DNA of 64,000 nucleotides. Source: Leptospira selangorensis. GTDB lineage: Bacteria > Spirochaetota > Leptospiria > Leptospirales > Leptospiraceae. The position numbers and the translations under genes were made by a program. The notes under the pieces are model-generated. The model saw only the letters and a list, made by a program, of their open reading frames with translations, was not told the origin of the DNA and did no database searches. Location: positions 62,001-126,000 of the forward strand of contig NZ_RQES01000012.1 in the NCBI RefSeq assembly GCF_004769405.1, given 5' to 3'. Positions 10,325 to 19,901 of this stretch are shown here, piece after piece (positions within the stretch are counted from its first letter, which is position 1; every line of letters starts with the position of its first letter).

Positions 10325-13300
10325 TTACTGATTGAAAGTTTCGATCTCGTTTTGGGCACGTTTCAAGAAGTTTGCCAAAGGCATTCTTTGCTGGGACACC
10401 TGGTTATTTTCCAACTGGATAATAGTTCCTAAAATGGAACGTTTGAATAGGATCACTGCATATACCAAGCCTTTGGACAATTCCAATTCTATCTTATCTA
10501 CCGCATAACTGCCGTAAATAAAATCGGTGAGTATATTAGAAGGTGCAAAAATATTGATCGCACTTTTACCAAAATCGTTCCCGATCTGATAGATACTAAA
10601 AAACAAATTCAAATTAGGGACCGGATCTCCCAGATTTCTCCCCCAAAGATTCAGATCGGCTTTCACTTTTCCATCATCTATCTTGACCTGAGTTTTCGCT
10701 GGAAGCAATTGTTTTAGATCTATATCCTTGACTCTCAAAGAAACTGAATATTCCATTTTTTCAGGATCTCCTGAGCCGACGTTAACGATCATATCCTTAC
10801 CCCAAATTTCTCCGTCCAGAGTATATACTTTGAGATAATCCATTCGTAAATAATTTTCCGAGTATTCCATATTAGCGGAAAGTCCGGGAGACTCCGCTTT
10901 AGGCCTACTATATTCAAAAGGAGTTCCTTTTAAGGAAGGATGGTTTCCAATGATCTGTCGAATCGTAAAATTAGGAGCTGGTGTTCTGCCATAATTCATC
11001 ACGAATTTTCTTTTATTTCCTTCGATCAGATTTTTGGTCTCTTTAACTGAAAGATCGTGTGCGAACGGAACATCCGCATTCCAACCGTCTATCTTATACA
11101 ATTTACAATCGTATCCAGGGCAGACGCCGCTCTGTAAAAGTACATTAGAATTTTTAGATATTAAATTCCCTTGGATAAGACTTCCATACCAATTAAATTT
11201 AATTCCCGCTTCTCCCTGAAAGAATAATCCTTTGATGAGTCCGGCCTCTTTAGGAGATAAAAGTTTTAATTCTCCTTTTAAACTCGGGATAAATTCTCCC
11301 AGAGATGGAGAAGGTCCTGTTTTGGATGCTTTGGTTAATTCTCCACCCAGCCCTAAATATAATTTTTGGGAAAACGCACTTAATTCAAGTTTATCGATTT
11401 TGATCTTAGAACTTGGACTTCCGATCATCTTTAGATCTAAAGAAAGTTTTCCGTCTCGTAGATTCATCCCGGGTAGGTCTACTCCTAAACTTCCTTGGAT
11501 ATTTTGTCCGTGATTCCCGAGTGAATAATAAAAATCTCCGTCCAATCCGATCTTCTTACCTACTTGGTTTCTGACGGGGATTATTGTTTCTCGGAGTGAT
11601 AAAGGAAGAAGAGGAACAAGATGTTCTAAGTCCAGATCCAATCCCGCTTTTTTTAGATCTAATACGAATGGTTCCCCAAGCCCGATCCTTCCACCTGTAT
11701 TCAATTTTGCAGCAGAGTTACCTTCCGGGGAGAAGGCTTGTAGGTTCAAATTAGATACTAATATTTCCTCCAGGCCCCAGGCTTTTTTAGGAAAATGGAA
11801 TATAGCTTTTAGGCCTCCGTCCAAATTTATATTTCCGGAGTTTCCTCTTCCTAATGGAAACCTAAAACCTCTGGCTCTTAATTTTAACCCCGCATCTAAT
11901 TGTGAAAAATCTTTTCCAAAAGCGGAAAGTTCTGCGGAAAATTTTCCCGAATACCCGGCAAGATAATCTCCTAGTCCGAAATTATCCAATTTAAGATTTA
12001 GATTCGGGCCTTCCGTCTGGGAATAATTCAGATTTCCCTCTAACAGAATTTCATTATAGATCGCTTTCAAATTTTTGAATGCAAAAGATCTCACCCAGGG
12101 AAGAGGGATTTTTGGCCCTGGATCTTTTTCACTCTGGGGGTCGATCCGAATATCCCAATCCAAATTGAATACAGGAATTGAATGTCTCTTCTTCCCTACC
12201 CTGAAATCCAATGAGTTTCCGCGAACTTCTCCCAGAACTCTTAGATTGTCCCAATCACCTTCCGCTAAAATAGGAGCAAGGCTTGCTTCTCCGCTCATGG
12301 AGAATGAATCAAATCCAAGACTATGCAAAAAATCCGATAAAGGTGCGAGTCTGATCCTGGACTTTTGGATGGCGAGATTCACTTTTCCCGAATCCGCAGC
12401 GAAGTCTGAAATTTTTCCACTCCCTTCTAACCAGGTATCTTCCCCTACTTTCCATTCTAAATTTCTAAGTAGGAGCTCCTTCTTCTCCGGTGAAACATCT
12501 AAATCGTATTTAAGTGAAAAACCAAAAGGTGCACTGACTCTGTTTGCAATCCGTATAGGTATTTTTTCTGAACCGAGATCGAGCCTGGAATGGAAACCTG
12601 ACTTGGAGCCTTCTGCCCTTTCCCAAACCAATGTACACCTAAATGGATGGTCCAGTCCACCGGATGAATCTTGGAATTTAAGTTTTATCTGATTCTCCGG
12701 ATTCAATTTTACTTGGAATTCGTCGATCAGGTCCAAAACTTTCAGATCGAATGGAATTCTTGTAAAACGATTCGTATCTAAAAGAAATCCAAGCTCCAAT
12801 CCTTCTAATCCTGCTGAGTAAGATTTAGAACCGTTTTCTGAATTTACATGCACATTGATATCTTTCAGATCCAATTCTAAGAATGCACTGACTGGAATAT
12901 AAGTACGGATCTCCGTAAGAGGTTCCGTTTTCTCGATGGTAGCTTCTTCTTTTTTACTAGGAGGAAAAGTAGAGGAGATATTCCAAATATTCCCTCTTTG
13001 TTGGAGGTCCAACTCCAATCCGTGAATGGAAATTTTGGAAATTTTCAATCTTCCGAAAATGACAAGAGGAAGATTATAGGCGATCCCCAACTCTTTAGCG
13101 GTCATTACAGGCTTCACACCCCAGTCGGTTGTGGGATATAATTTTACGTCAGTGAATCTGATCCCGTAGAATGGAGAAAAACTCCTGACATTCGCCTCGA
13201 ACTTTCCCGCAAAAACGGAAGAGGCGATTTTATCTACTAGGATCTGTCCTGTGATTGAGTTAAATAGGAGGTGATAGAAGAGAAAAATCCCCGCAATGAT

Positions 13301-13351
13301 CCCAAGGCGGAGTTTTTTCTTTTTCAAATACTGTAAGAACTCGGAAGCCAA
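10325..13351 (-). CDS. AsmA-like (YdbH/TamB-type) inner-membrane bridge protein
   Basis: About 1,008 residues: one N-terminal membrane anchor (about 17-35, IIAGIFLFYHLLF), then a long beta-rich periplasmic region with the repeating amphipathic strands of the AsmA superfamily (for example LKISKISIHGLELDLQQRG and later LNLKLDNFGLGDYLAGYSG). Members of this family form hydrophobic grooves that carry phospholipid between the two membranes. The C-terminal segment (about 880-1008) includes LKQLLPAKTQVKIDDGKVKADL. The frame begins with TTG at 13351 without a clear ribosome binding site, so the exact start is uncertain. The STAS gene ends 14 bp upstream and the DUF1318 lipoprotein gene follows after 5 bp. 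That order, AsmA-like then DUF1318, matches ydbH-ynbE-ydbL. Confidence 0.75.
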   Translation of the reverse strand: MASEFLQYLKKKKLRLGIIAGIFLFYHLLFNSITGQILVDKIASSVFAGKFEANVRSFSPFYGIRFTDVKLYPTTDWGVKPVMTAKELGIAYNLPLVIFGRLKISKISIHGLELDLQQRGNIWNISSTFPPSKKEEATIEKTEPLTEIRTYIPVSAFLELDLKDINVHVNSENGSKSYSAGLEGLELGFLLDTNRFTRIPFDLKVLDLIDEFQVKLNPENQIKLKFQDSSGGLDHPFRCTLVWERAEGSKSGFHSRLDLGSEKIPIRIANRVSAPFGFSLKYDLDVSPEKKELLLRNLEWKVGEDTWLEGSGKISDFAADSGKVNLAIQKSRIRLAPLSDFLHSLGFDSFSMSGEASLAPILAEGDWDNLRVLGEVRGNSLDFRVGKKRHSIPVFNLDWDIRIDPQSEKDPGPKIPLPWVRSFAFKNLKAIYNEILLEGNLNYSQTEGPNLNLKLDNFGLGDYLAGYSGKFSAELSAFGKDFSQLDAGLKLRARGFRFPLGRGNSGNINLDGGLKAIFHFPKKAWGLEEILVSNLNLQAFSPEGNSAAKLNTGGRIGLGEPFVLDLKKAGLDLDLEHLVPLLPLSLRETIIPVRNQVGKKIGLDGDFYYSLGNHGQNIQGSLGVDLPGMNLRDGKLSLDLKMIGSPSSKIKIDKLELSAFSQKLYLGLGGELTKASKTGPSPSLGEFIPSLKGELKLLSPKEAGLIKGLFFQGEAGIKFNWYGSLIQGNLISKNSNVLLQSGVCPGYDCKLYKIDGWNADVPFAHDLSVKETKNLIEGNKRKFVMNYGRTPAPNFTIRQIIGNHPSLKGTPFEYSRPKAESPGLSANMEYSENYLRMDYLKVYTLDGEIWGKDMIVNVGSGDPEKMEYSVSLRVKDIDLKQLLPAKTQVKIDDGKVKADLNLWGRNLGDPVPNLNLFFSIYQIGNDFGKSAINIFAPSNILTDFIYGSYAVDKIELELSKGLVYAVILFKRSILGTIIQLENNQVSQQRMPLANFLKRAQNEIETFNQ

Positions 13352-13365
13352 CCGAAATGTTTAGG

Positions 13366-13713
<348 letters not shown>

Positions 13714-13832
13714 TTCTTGGATTTTTGTGCTTATATAAGATCTGCATTCCAGCCTCCTTGTAAAGCCCTTTTTTGCAGAATTGACCAGTAGAATCCCTCG
13801 AAAGCTCCCAAAAATCAAAGAGAAACTAGGTT

Positions 13833-13862
13833 TTGACTCTGATAGAAATTACAGGAAATATT
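13833..13862 (+). promoter_or_regulatory. Candidate sigma-70 promoter of the GT2 gene
   Basis: TTGACT at 13833-13838 and AATATT at 13857-13862, 18 bp apart. Transcription would begin near 13869, giving a leader of about 37 bases before the ATG at 13906. The -10 box overlaps the alternative TTG start at 13861, which argues against that start. Confidence 0.45.
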
Positions 13863-13905
13863 GTCGACATTTTGGCCGAATACAAACATCGTACCAAGGT
13901 CAGCA

Positions 13906-14883
13906 ATGCCCGCAAAGCCCCCTCTTTTATCCCTAGTCATTCCCGTTTATAACGAGGAAAAAACCATCCCCGAACTTGTAAAAAGACTTCGGGGTTTACT
14001 CACTATCTTAAAAGAAAAACACCGCTTCGGAAAAGAAGATACGGAAATTCTTTTTGTAAATGATGGTTCGAGAGATGGAACCTTCGATGTATTAAAAAAA
14101 TTCTGCGAATCAGAGCCAGGTTTTTTTCTTTTAAATTTATCTAGAAATTACGGACACCAGTTGGCGATCACTGCAGGGATCGATACTGCAAGAGGCGAAA
14201 CAGTCGCAGTCATGGATGGAGACTTGCAAGATCCTCCTGAATTTGTGGCGGACCTTTACGCAAAAATGTCAGAAGGTTACGATGTTGTCTATGCCAGAAG
14301 AAAGAAAAGAGAAGGTGAATCTTTTTTCAAACTGATTACTGCTCACGTATTCTATAGGATCCTAAAAAAGCTGACCAGGTTCGAGATCCCAATCGATACG
14401 GGAGATTTCAGGATCATGAGCAGAAGGGTGACTAATGTTCTAGTCTCCATGAAAGAACAACATCGTTATATCCGAGGATTGATTGCTTGGATCGGTTTCA
14501 GACAAACCGGTTTGGAATATGATCGAGACGAACGTTTTGATGGAGAAACCAAGTTTTCAGTTAGCAAGATGCTCAAGTTCGCTTTGGATGGGATCACCTC
14601 CTTCTCCTCTGCCCCGCTTAAATTTTCCTCTTATTTAGGATTTACTTCCGCGTTTTTCGGAGCATTATACACTATCTATATTCTATACTTAAAACTTTTT
14701 ACTGATAATACGATCCAAGGCTGGACCTCGGTTATGATTGTAGCATTAGTATTAGGCGGGATCCAACTTATCGCATTAGGGATGATAGGCGAATATCTAA
14801 GCAGAGTACACGATCAATCCAAGAATCGCCCTCTGTATGTGATCGAAAAGATTTACTCTGCGAGACCAAAATCTAAAAAATGA
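13906..14883 (+). CDS. Family 2 glycosyltransferase, dolichol/undecaprenyl-phosphate sugar transferase type
   Basis: 325 residues. It transfers a nucleotide-activated sugar to a polyprenyl phosphate at the cytoplasmic face (DPM1/ArnC/GtrB-like). The GT-A domain is clear: LSLVIPVYNEEKTI at the N-terminus, FVNDGSRDGTFD, and the metal-binding MDGDLQDPPE. Two C-terminal membrane segments follow (about 235-260 and 270-295). The frame extends to a TTG at 13861, but the ATG at 13906 has AAGGT 7 bases upstream and lies after the candidate promoter. The stop overlaps the next gene's ATG by four bases (ATGA), so the two are translationally coupled. The pair looks like a lipid-linked sugar donor synthase plus a GT-C enzyme that uses it. 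Confidence 0.88.
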   Translation: MPAKPPLLSLVIPVYNEEKTIPELVKRLRGLLTILKEKHRFGKEDTEILFVNDGSRDGTFDVLKKFCESEPGFFLLNLSRNYGHQLAITAGIDTARGETVAVMDGDLQDPPEFVADLYAKMSEGYDVVYARRKKREGESFFKLITAHVFYRILKKLTRFEIPIDTGDFRIMSRRVTNVLVSMKEQHRYIRGLIAWIGFRQTGLEYDRDERFDGETKFSVSKMLKFALDGITSFSSAPLKFSSYLGFTSAFFGALYTIYILYLKLFTDNTIQGWTSVMIVALVLGGIQLIALGMIGEYLSRVHDQSKNRPLYVIEKIYSARPKSKK

Positions 14884-16814
14884 ACCGGACCTTGGATAGA
14901 GTTTTAGGCATTTTATTCGGCTTACTTGCCTTATTTGCAACTGGAGTTATGATCTCCAAAAATTGGCAGGCATTCTTAGAGATTTGCCCGATTACGGACC
15001 TTCTTACTTGGGATGAGAATATACGACTAACGGCAGTATACGACCAATTCCAAGATTATAGGGACGGTAAAATTTGGAGAGCAACGCTTCCTTTCTTGGA
15101 AGCTGCTACCTGGCCGCCTCTTAGGCCGATATTCTCACTTTTACTTTTAGCAAGCCCAGGCGAATGGCCAATCACTTGGAAGGATTCCTTTCTAGGTTTG
15201 GCATTTTATGCTCTTTGTTTTCCTTCTATCATCTATATCGTTTCCAGGATTTCAGGGTCTCTTCTTTTCGGAAGTTTGGTTTCTATTTTCGTATTGGCGT
15301 TAAGCCTTCATACTTCTGAAACCCCTGCTTATAGTCTTTCTTCTATGTTGGAAACCCAAGGAATGTTCATTCTTCTTTGGGTGTATTGGGGTTTGTATAA
15401 ACTTTATGATTCCGTAAAGGACTTAAAACCGGGAGAAAGTTTGCCTGTCGGTTCCAAGGTTGCAGCCTTAGTCTCTGCGGTTTTGATACTTCTATTTTTT
15501 ACTAAGTATCCTTATGGGCTTTTGTTATTCATCTCCATCTTTTTATTCGAGTTGATTTCCAGATTCCCGGAATGGATCGGGTTTATTAGATTCTCCGTAA
15601 AGGTCCATTATAAAGGGATCAGACTTTTGTTCCTGATTGTCGTAGTCCTACTCGTTCTTTCATTACCTGTATTGAGAGTAGTGACGGATTGGAATCTGGA
15701 CCAAAGATCGTTTAAAAAGGTATTATACTTCCTTACAGTTCTTCTTTTCTTGGACTTCAATTATTTCTTATATAAGAATAGAAAAGACTTAGGAGAAATT
15801 TCTCCTCCTTCTATCAAAATTCTTTATCTGTATGCGATCCTTCCTTGTTTTATCTGGTTATTCACGAACCTGGATAGGGTGATGAGTTTAGTAAACGCTC
15901 AGATGATCGTGAATAAATTTGTTCGCAGTTTTATCTTAAGTTTATTCGAATCTCCCGCAGATAAATTTCCCGCGAGTCATGTATTCAGCGAACCTTGGAT
16001 TTTTAGGACCTTCTTCTTATTTTCTTTGAGTGCAATCGGTTATTGGCTCTATCTAAACGGAAAAGACAAAACTTCCTCTCCGCAAACAAAAGGAGAAGGA
16101 AGAATAGATTCTCTACTTGCAAAGTTGCAGAATATTAGCTGGCCTAAATTTCTAAAAGATCCGTTATTCGCGATCACAGTGATCGTATTCTTGCAATATA
16201 TCGTCATCGATGCGAGCACAGGGAACAAACAACTTAGGCATGTTTTTTATCCTTTGCCTGCTTTACTTACAATCTTAAGCTTATGGTCTTTCAGATTAAT
16301 TCAAATTTCTGAAAAGAACAGAAAATTCATCTTCTCCGGGGTTTTCCTATTCTTTTTACTTTGGGCCTCGAGCCTATTCGTGAGAGAATCCGGGTTATTC
16401 AGCCAAACGTATTTTTCCAAAAACCAATTTTGTTTAAAAGGATTCGACACCGCAGTATTCGAACCTGCAAGAGAATTTGCAAAAGAGATAGACCCCCAAG
16501 GGAAATACGTCGCATTCAATATGTTCCATGACGAGGAGAACTTCCAGACGCCGGGAAGAATTCTCGCATCCGAATTCGATCTTTTGTTCAGGCAAAAAAC
16601 GGTCGAAAAAGGGAAATATCGCAACGATAGCAAATACAAATGGAAATCCTGGGACGAGTTTGACAAAGCCGTGTATGTAGGACCTTCTTGTGAGTTGCCT
16701 CCTAAGGTTCTTTCCAGGGCGGAAAGTTTAGGAATTACCCTAGAACCGATTAAAGAAATTAAACACCCGACTGGAGATTATTGTTTCAAAGAATTTCGTC
16801 TTATTAGAAAATAA
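14880..16814 (+). CDS. Multi-spanning GT-C-like membrane protein
   Basis: 644 residues with about ten to twelve hydrophobic segments and a soluble C-terminal tail (about 520-644). The first extracytoplasmic loop contains TWDENIR (Asp-Glu), in the position where GT-C glycosyltransferases (PMT/ArnT-like, GT39/GT83) keep a catalytic acid. The gene overlaps the GT2 gene by four bases. I infer that it uses the lipid-linked sugar made by that partner to modify an exported glycan, lipid A or a protein; no acceptor can be named. I do not recognise a closer family. A 7-bp hairpin without a U-tract follows the stop (16824-16842). Confidence 0.6.
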   Translation: MNRTLDRVLGILFGLLALFATGVMISKNWQAFLEICPITDLLTWDENIRLTAVYDQFQDYRDGKIWRATLPFLEAATWPPLRPIFSLLLLASPGEWPITWKDSFLGLAFYALCFPSIIYIVSRISGSLLFGSLVSIFVLALSLHTSETPAYSLSSMLETQGMFILLWVYWGLYKLYDSVKDLKPGESLPVGSKVAALVSAVLILLFFTKYPYGLLLFISIFLFELISRFPEWIGFIRFSVKVHYKGIRLLFLIVVVLLVLSLPVLRVVTDWNLDQRSFKKVLYFLTVLLFLDFNYFLYKNRKDLGEISPPSIKILYLYAILPCFIWLFTNLDRVMSLVNAQMIVNKFVRSFILSLFESPADKFPASHVFSEPWIFRTFFLFSLSAIGYWLYLNGKDKTSSPQTKGEGRIDSLLAKLQNISWPKFLKDPLFAITVIVFLQYIVIDASTGNKQLRHVFYPLPALLTILSLWSFRLIQISEKNRKFIFSGVFLFFLLWASSLFVRESGLFSQTYFSKNQFCLKGFDTAVFEPAREFAKEIDPQGKYVAFNMFHDEENFQTPGRILASEFDLLFRQKTVEKGKYRNDSKYKWKSWDEFDKAVYVGPSCELPPKVLSRAESLGITLEPIKEIKHPTGDYCFKEFRLIRK

Positions 16815-16859
16815 TCGGACTAAACCGAAACCTGTTTTCGGTAAACGGCTCAAGGCATC

Positions 16860-18875
16860 GTGACTCATCCTTGGTTATTACCCACCATTATTGCGGCTAC
16901 GCCTTCCGCCTTTTTTCTCATTTTTATCTATCTATATTTATATAAAAAGGAAAGACAGAAGGCTTTGCTTGCCTGGTCCATCTGTTGGATATTCCATCTT
17001 TTAGGCTATTTAGGAAATATTATGCAGGTAGGAGGAGCGGACTCTTACAAATATTTTCCTTCCTTCTCCATCGATTTTATCAGAGCACTTTTCCAGTTCT
17101 TAGGTTGTTTATATTTTTTAAATAAATCATTTTCCAGACCTTTTCAGATCTTATTCCTATTAACCGGTCTTTGGGCGATATTTCTGGATATAGAGAAAAT
17201 CCGAGACGCATATATGGTCTGGCCGATCTATATACTAATAGGCGGATCTCAAATTTATACGGGGATCATTTTCCTTAGAACTAAAAACCTAATTCCAAGT
17301 TTAGGAAAAAGTATCGCCGGTTGGATCTTCATTCTTTGGGGACTCCATGTACTCAATTATCCTTTCTTACGATTCCATCCTGAATTCGGATTTATAGGTT
17401 ATTTCATCGCAGGCCTTTTTAGATTTGCTTCTGCAATCGTGATACTACTGGTATTCTTCGAAGAAACAAAGGCGGCACTTTCCAAAACGGAAGAAAATTA
17501 TAAAAAGATAGTGGATACCACTTTAGAAGGTATCTGGTTAATCAATAAGGAAAATAAAACCACATTCGTGAATTCTAAAATGGCGGAATTCCTGGGAATG
17601 AGTGAAAAAGAACTCCTTGGTAAAAATCTTTACGACTTTGTAATTCCCGAAGCAACAGATATCGTAAATAAAAGATTAGAAGAAAGAAAACAAGGAAAAG
17701 CGGAAGTCCATGATTTCTATTTCAAACGTCCGGATGGAGAATCTGTTTGGCTCTTAATGTCCGCAAATCCGATATTCGATTCGCAAGGAAATTACGATGG
17801 TTCACTTGCGATGTGCACTGATATTACTTATTATAAAAAAACGGAAACTGCGTTAAAAGAAAGTGAAAGACAACTTTCCACTTTGATCCGAAATCTTCCA
17901 GGCATCGCGTATCGTTGTGCATACGATCACGACTGGACCATGGAGTTTATCAGCGAGGGTTGTTTCGAACTTACAGGTTATTCTCCGTCCGACTTCGTTT
18001 CTAATCGTACGGTTACTTATGGGGAGATCATGCATCCGGAAGACACTGAAAGAGTCTTTCATGAAGTTACGGAAGCAATCGGCAAGAATGTTCCGTATCG
18101 CCTTCTATATCGGATCTATCAGCGAAATGGAGAAATGCGATGGGCATTCGAACAAGGTTCAGCCGTCAAAGGTGATAATGGTGAATTGATCGCCTTAGAA
18201 GGTTTTATCACAGATTTCACTCAAGTAAAACTTGCGGAAGAAATTATGGCGAATTCTCTTCATGAAAAGGATATCTTGCTCAAAGAAGTCCATCATAGAG
18301 TTAAAAACTATCTGCAAGTCCTATCCAGTTTACTCTCTATCCAATTGGAACAGGTAGAAGCAAGTAATCCAACCCAGGTCCTGACAGAATCCCAAAATAG
18401 GATCTTGTCTATGGCCTATGTTCATGAATCTTTGTATGGAAAACATAGGATCAGTGACGAATTTTTCCCCGAATTCGTAAGCAGGCTTGTGGATAGTCTT
18501 CTCAAATCGTTCGGCCACAAAAAAGAAGAGATCCAAATTTCCCTAAATTGTGAATCCCTTCCTATCAAACAAAATTCAGCGATCCCTATCGGCTTGATCC
18601 TGAACGAGTTAGTAACTAATGTTCTAAAACATGCCTTCTCGTATAAAAAACATTCGGAAGAAAAGATCATCAAGATCTCTTTTTACAAGGATGGAAATTG
18701 GATCCATTTGGATGTTACGGATAATGGAAAAGGTAAATCCTCGAATCCTAAATCTGAAGATTCTATGGGTCTGGAACTCGTGGATCTTTTGACTAAGCAA
18801 TTAAAAGGTTCTGTTATGGATCTTTCTTCCGAGCAAGGAACAGTTACTAGGATACGATTCCCAGCTTCTTATTAG
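16860..18875 (+). CDS. Membrane PAS sensor histidine kinase (HisKA_2 type)
   Basis: 671 residues beginning with GTG (AAGG four bases upstream). Residues 1-205 hold about seven hydrophobic segments, a 7TM-type sensor. Two PAS domains follow: about 208-330 (ending GSLAMCTDITYYKK) and about 335-458 (PGIAYRCAYD to ALEGFITDFT). The dimerisation/phosphoacceptor motif is EVHHRVKNYLQ at 476-486, characteristic of HisKA_2 kinases. The ATPase N-box is NELVTNVLKHAF at 582-593 and the G-box DNGKG lies near 621. HisKA_2 kinases often lack a linked regulator, and none lies beside this gene. The signal sensed is unknown. Confidence 0.88.
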   Translation: MTHPWLLPTIIAATPSAFFLIFIYLYLYKKERQKALLAWSICWIFHLLGYLGNIMQVGGADSYKYFPSFSIDFIRALFQFLGCLYFLNKSFSRPFQILFLLTGLWAIFLDIEKIRDAYMVWPIYILIGGSQIYTGIIFLRTKNLIPSLGKSIAGWIFILWGLHVLNYPFLRFHPEFGFIGYFIAGLFRFASAIVILLVFFEETKAALSKTEENYKKIVDTTLEGIWLINKENKTTFVNSKMAEFLGMSEKELLGKNLYDFVIPEATDIVNKRLEERKQGKAEVHDFYFKRPDGESVWLLMSANPIFDSQGNYDGSLAMCTDITYYKKTETALKESERQLSTLIRNLPGIAYRCAYDHDWTMEFISEGCFELTGYSPSDFVSNRTVTYGEIMHPEDTERVFHEVTEAIGKNVPYRLLYRIYQRNGEMRWAFEQGSAVKGDNGELIALEGFITDFTQVKLAEEIMANSLHEKDILLKEVHHRVKNYLQVLSSLLSIQLEQVEASNPTQVLTESQNRILSMAYVHESLYGKHRISDEFFPEFVSRLVDSLLKSFGHKKEEIQISLNCESLPIKQNSAIPIGLILNELVTNVLKHAFSYKKHSEEKIIKISFYKDGNWIHLDVTDNGKGKSSNPKSEDSMGLELVDLLTKQLKGSVMDLSSEQGTVTRIRFPASY

Positions 18876-18897
18876 GAATTGTGGTTGGGGATTTTTT

Positions 18898-18913
18898 TGT
18901 AGGAGTTCCTACA
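18898..18913. repeat. Intergenic palindrome, copy 1
   Basis: TGTAGGAGTTCCTACA: 7-base inverted arms (TGTAGGA/TCCTACA) around a 2-base centre. It sits 22 bp after the sensor-kinase stop. A near-identical copy lies at 19031-19046. From memory, palindromes of this form recur between genes in Leptospira. Confidence 0.6.
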
Positions 18914-18927
18914 TGGGTTCAAAGGCG

Positions 18928-18953
18928 CCCCCACCCTGAGCTTTGGGTGGGGG
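18928..18953. repeat. GC-rich hairpin in the kinase/hydroxylase spacer
   Basis: Nine-base arms CCCCCACCC (18928-18936) and GGGTGGGGG (18945-18953) around an 8-base loop. No U-tract follows on either strand, so it is not a standard terminator, though it could still stop transcription between the convergent genes or form part of the repeat unit flanked by the two palindromes. Confidence 0.55.
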
Positions 18954-19030
18954 GAGTGGCTCGTGGGAGAGCTCTTTCGCATATATCACAAATTTCGAAT
19001 CTTAACAATCAAATTTTACATCTCTTTTCT

Positions 19031-19046
19031 TGTTGGAATTCCTACA
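19031..19046. repeat. Intergenic palindrome, copy 2
   Basis: TGTTGGAATTCCTACA, differing from copy 1 (18898) at two positions. It ends 15 bp before the stop of the hydroxylase-family gene. The two copies bracket the GC-rich hairpin. Confidence 0.5.
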
Positions 19047-19060
19047 TTCCAATGTCTATT

Positions 19061-19888
19061 CTAAACTCTCTGAACCTTTACTTCTCTCAAATTAGAATCC
19101 CCCGCTACCTCGGGCTCTCGATTCGTCACTTCTCTAAAAGTATCGAAGTAATTCTCGTGATTCGTCCGCATAATTCTATCCCAAATATTAAAGTACAAAC
19201 TGTAATTGCAGTTAAAGTATTTATGGTGCATATTGTGGTGAGTAGTAGAATTATGAAGTCTTAATATTCTATTCTCAATAAATCCTTTAGGGAAAAGTTC
19301 GAAAGAAAGGTGCCCCAATACGTTCAAAAAATTACTGTAAAAGAAAAATACTATAAGTGCAGTTGTATGCACAGGTAAAAACAGGATCACAAGAGGCACA
19401 ATCCCCGCTTCCACTACCGCTTCGTACGGATGAAAAGAAAATGCAGCCCAAGGAGATGGGTTAGTAGACTTATGATGTACTAAATGCATTTTTTTGAAAA
19501 GAAGAGGATGATGCATCATACGGTGTGTCCAATAAAAATAAGTATCATGCAGGAATATTAAAGCAATAATGCTGAATAATAGATAAGGAACACCATAGTC
19601 TTCCACCTTATCGTAGATAAAAGTCCAACCTGCCTTTTTCATCAAGACTACGAGGATCCCGGAAGCGGCGAAGATCGCAAGTGAGATCGCCGAATATTTA
19701 AGTTCATGGGAGATTTTATCTTTTTCAGGAAGTTTATTTTGGATGATCTTATGTTTAAGTCTTTCTTTGTAGATCATCCAAACGAAAACATAAGCGATCC
19801 CAGCCATCAAAATATAGCGGAACCATAACATACCCAAGGTCAGAAAATAATAGGCGGTATAGCCCATTTGATCCACAATTTCATTCAT
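19061..19888 (-). CDS. Sterol desaturase / fatty acid hydroxylase superfamily membrane enzyme
   Basis: 275 residues, about four or five membrane segments. The diiron histidine clusters are intact: HDTYFYWTHRMMHH, then HLVHHKS, then TTHHNMHHKYFNCNY. This is the HX3-4H / HX2-3HH pattern of the superfamily that oxidises lipid C-H bonds at the membrane. The substrate cannot be read from sequence. The open frame reaches a GTG at 19912, but the ATG at 19888 has GGAG about 9 bases upstream and gives a natural N-terminus (MNEIVDQMG). It lies 72 bp after the membrane AraC gene, whose product is a plausible regulator. A 12-base palindrome sits in that gap at 19902. Confidence 0.85.
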   Translation of the reverse strand: MNEIVDQMGYTAYYFLTLGMLWFRYILMAGIAYVFVWMIYKERLKHKIIQNKLPEKDKISHELKYSAISLAIFAASGILVVLMKKAGWTFIYDKVEDYGVPYLLFSIIALIFLHDTYFYWTHRMMHHPLLFKKMHLVHHKSTNPSPWAAFSFHPYEAVVEAGIVPLVILFLPVHTTALIVFFFYSNFLNVLGHLSFELFPKGFIENRILRLHNSTTHHNMHHKYFNCNYSLYFNIWDRIMRTNHENYFDTFREVTNREPEVAGDSNLREVKVQRV

Positions 19889-19901
19889 CCTATTCTCTCC
19901 G

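Noticed and set aside
12075..12692. 205-codon plus-strand open frame
   Set aside because: Lies wholly antisense inside the AsmA-like gene, has no family signal or ribosome binding site, and is rich in Ser/Pro as expected for a shadow frame.
13728..13775. Promoter for the STAS gene (TTTACA...TATATA)
   Set aside because: Spacing is 21 bp, outside the normal 16-19 range; not listed as a feature.
16824..16842. Hairpin ACCGAAA/TTTCGGT after the GT-C-like gene
   Set aside because: Seven-bp stem without a T-tract, only 17 bp before the sensor-kinase start; not a convincing terminator.
18881..19264. 127-codon plus-strand open frame
   Set aside because: Runs through the intergenic palindromes and then antisense to the hydroxylase-family gene; no protein features.
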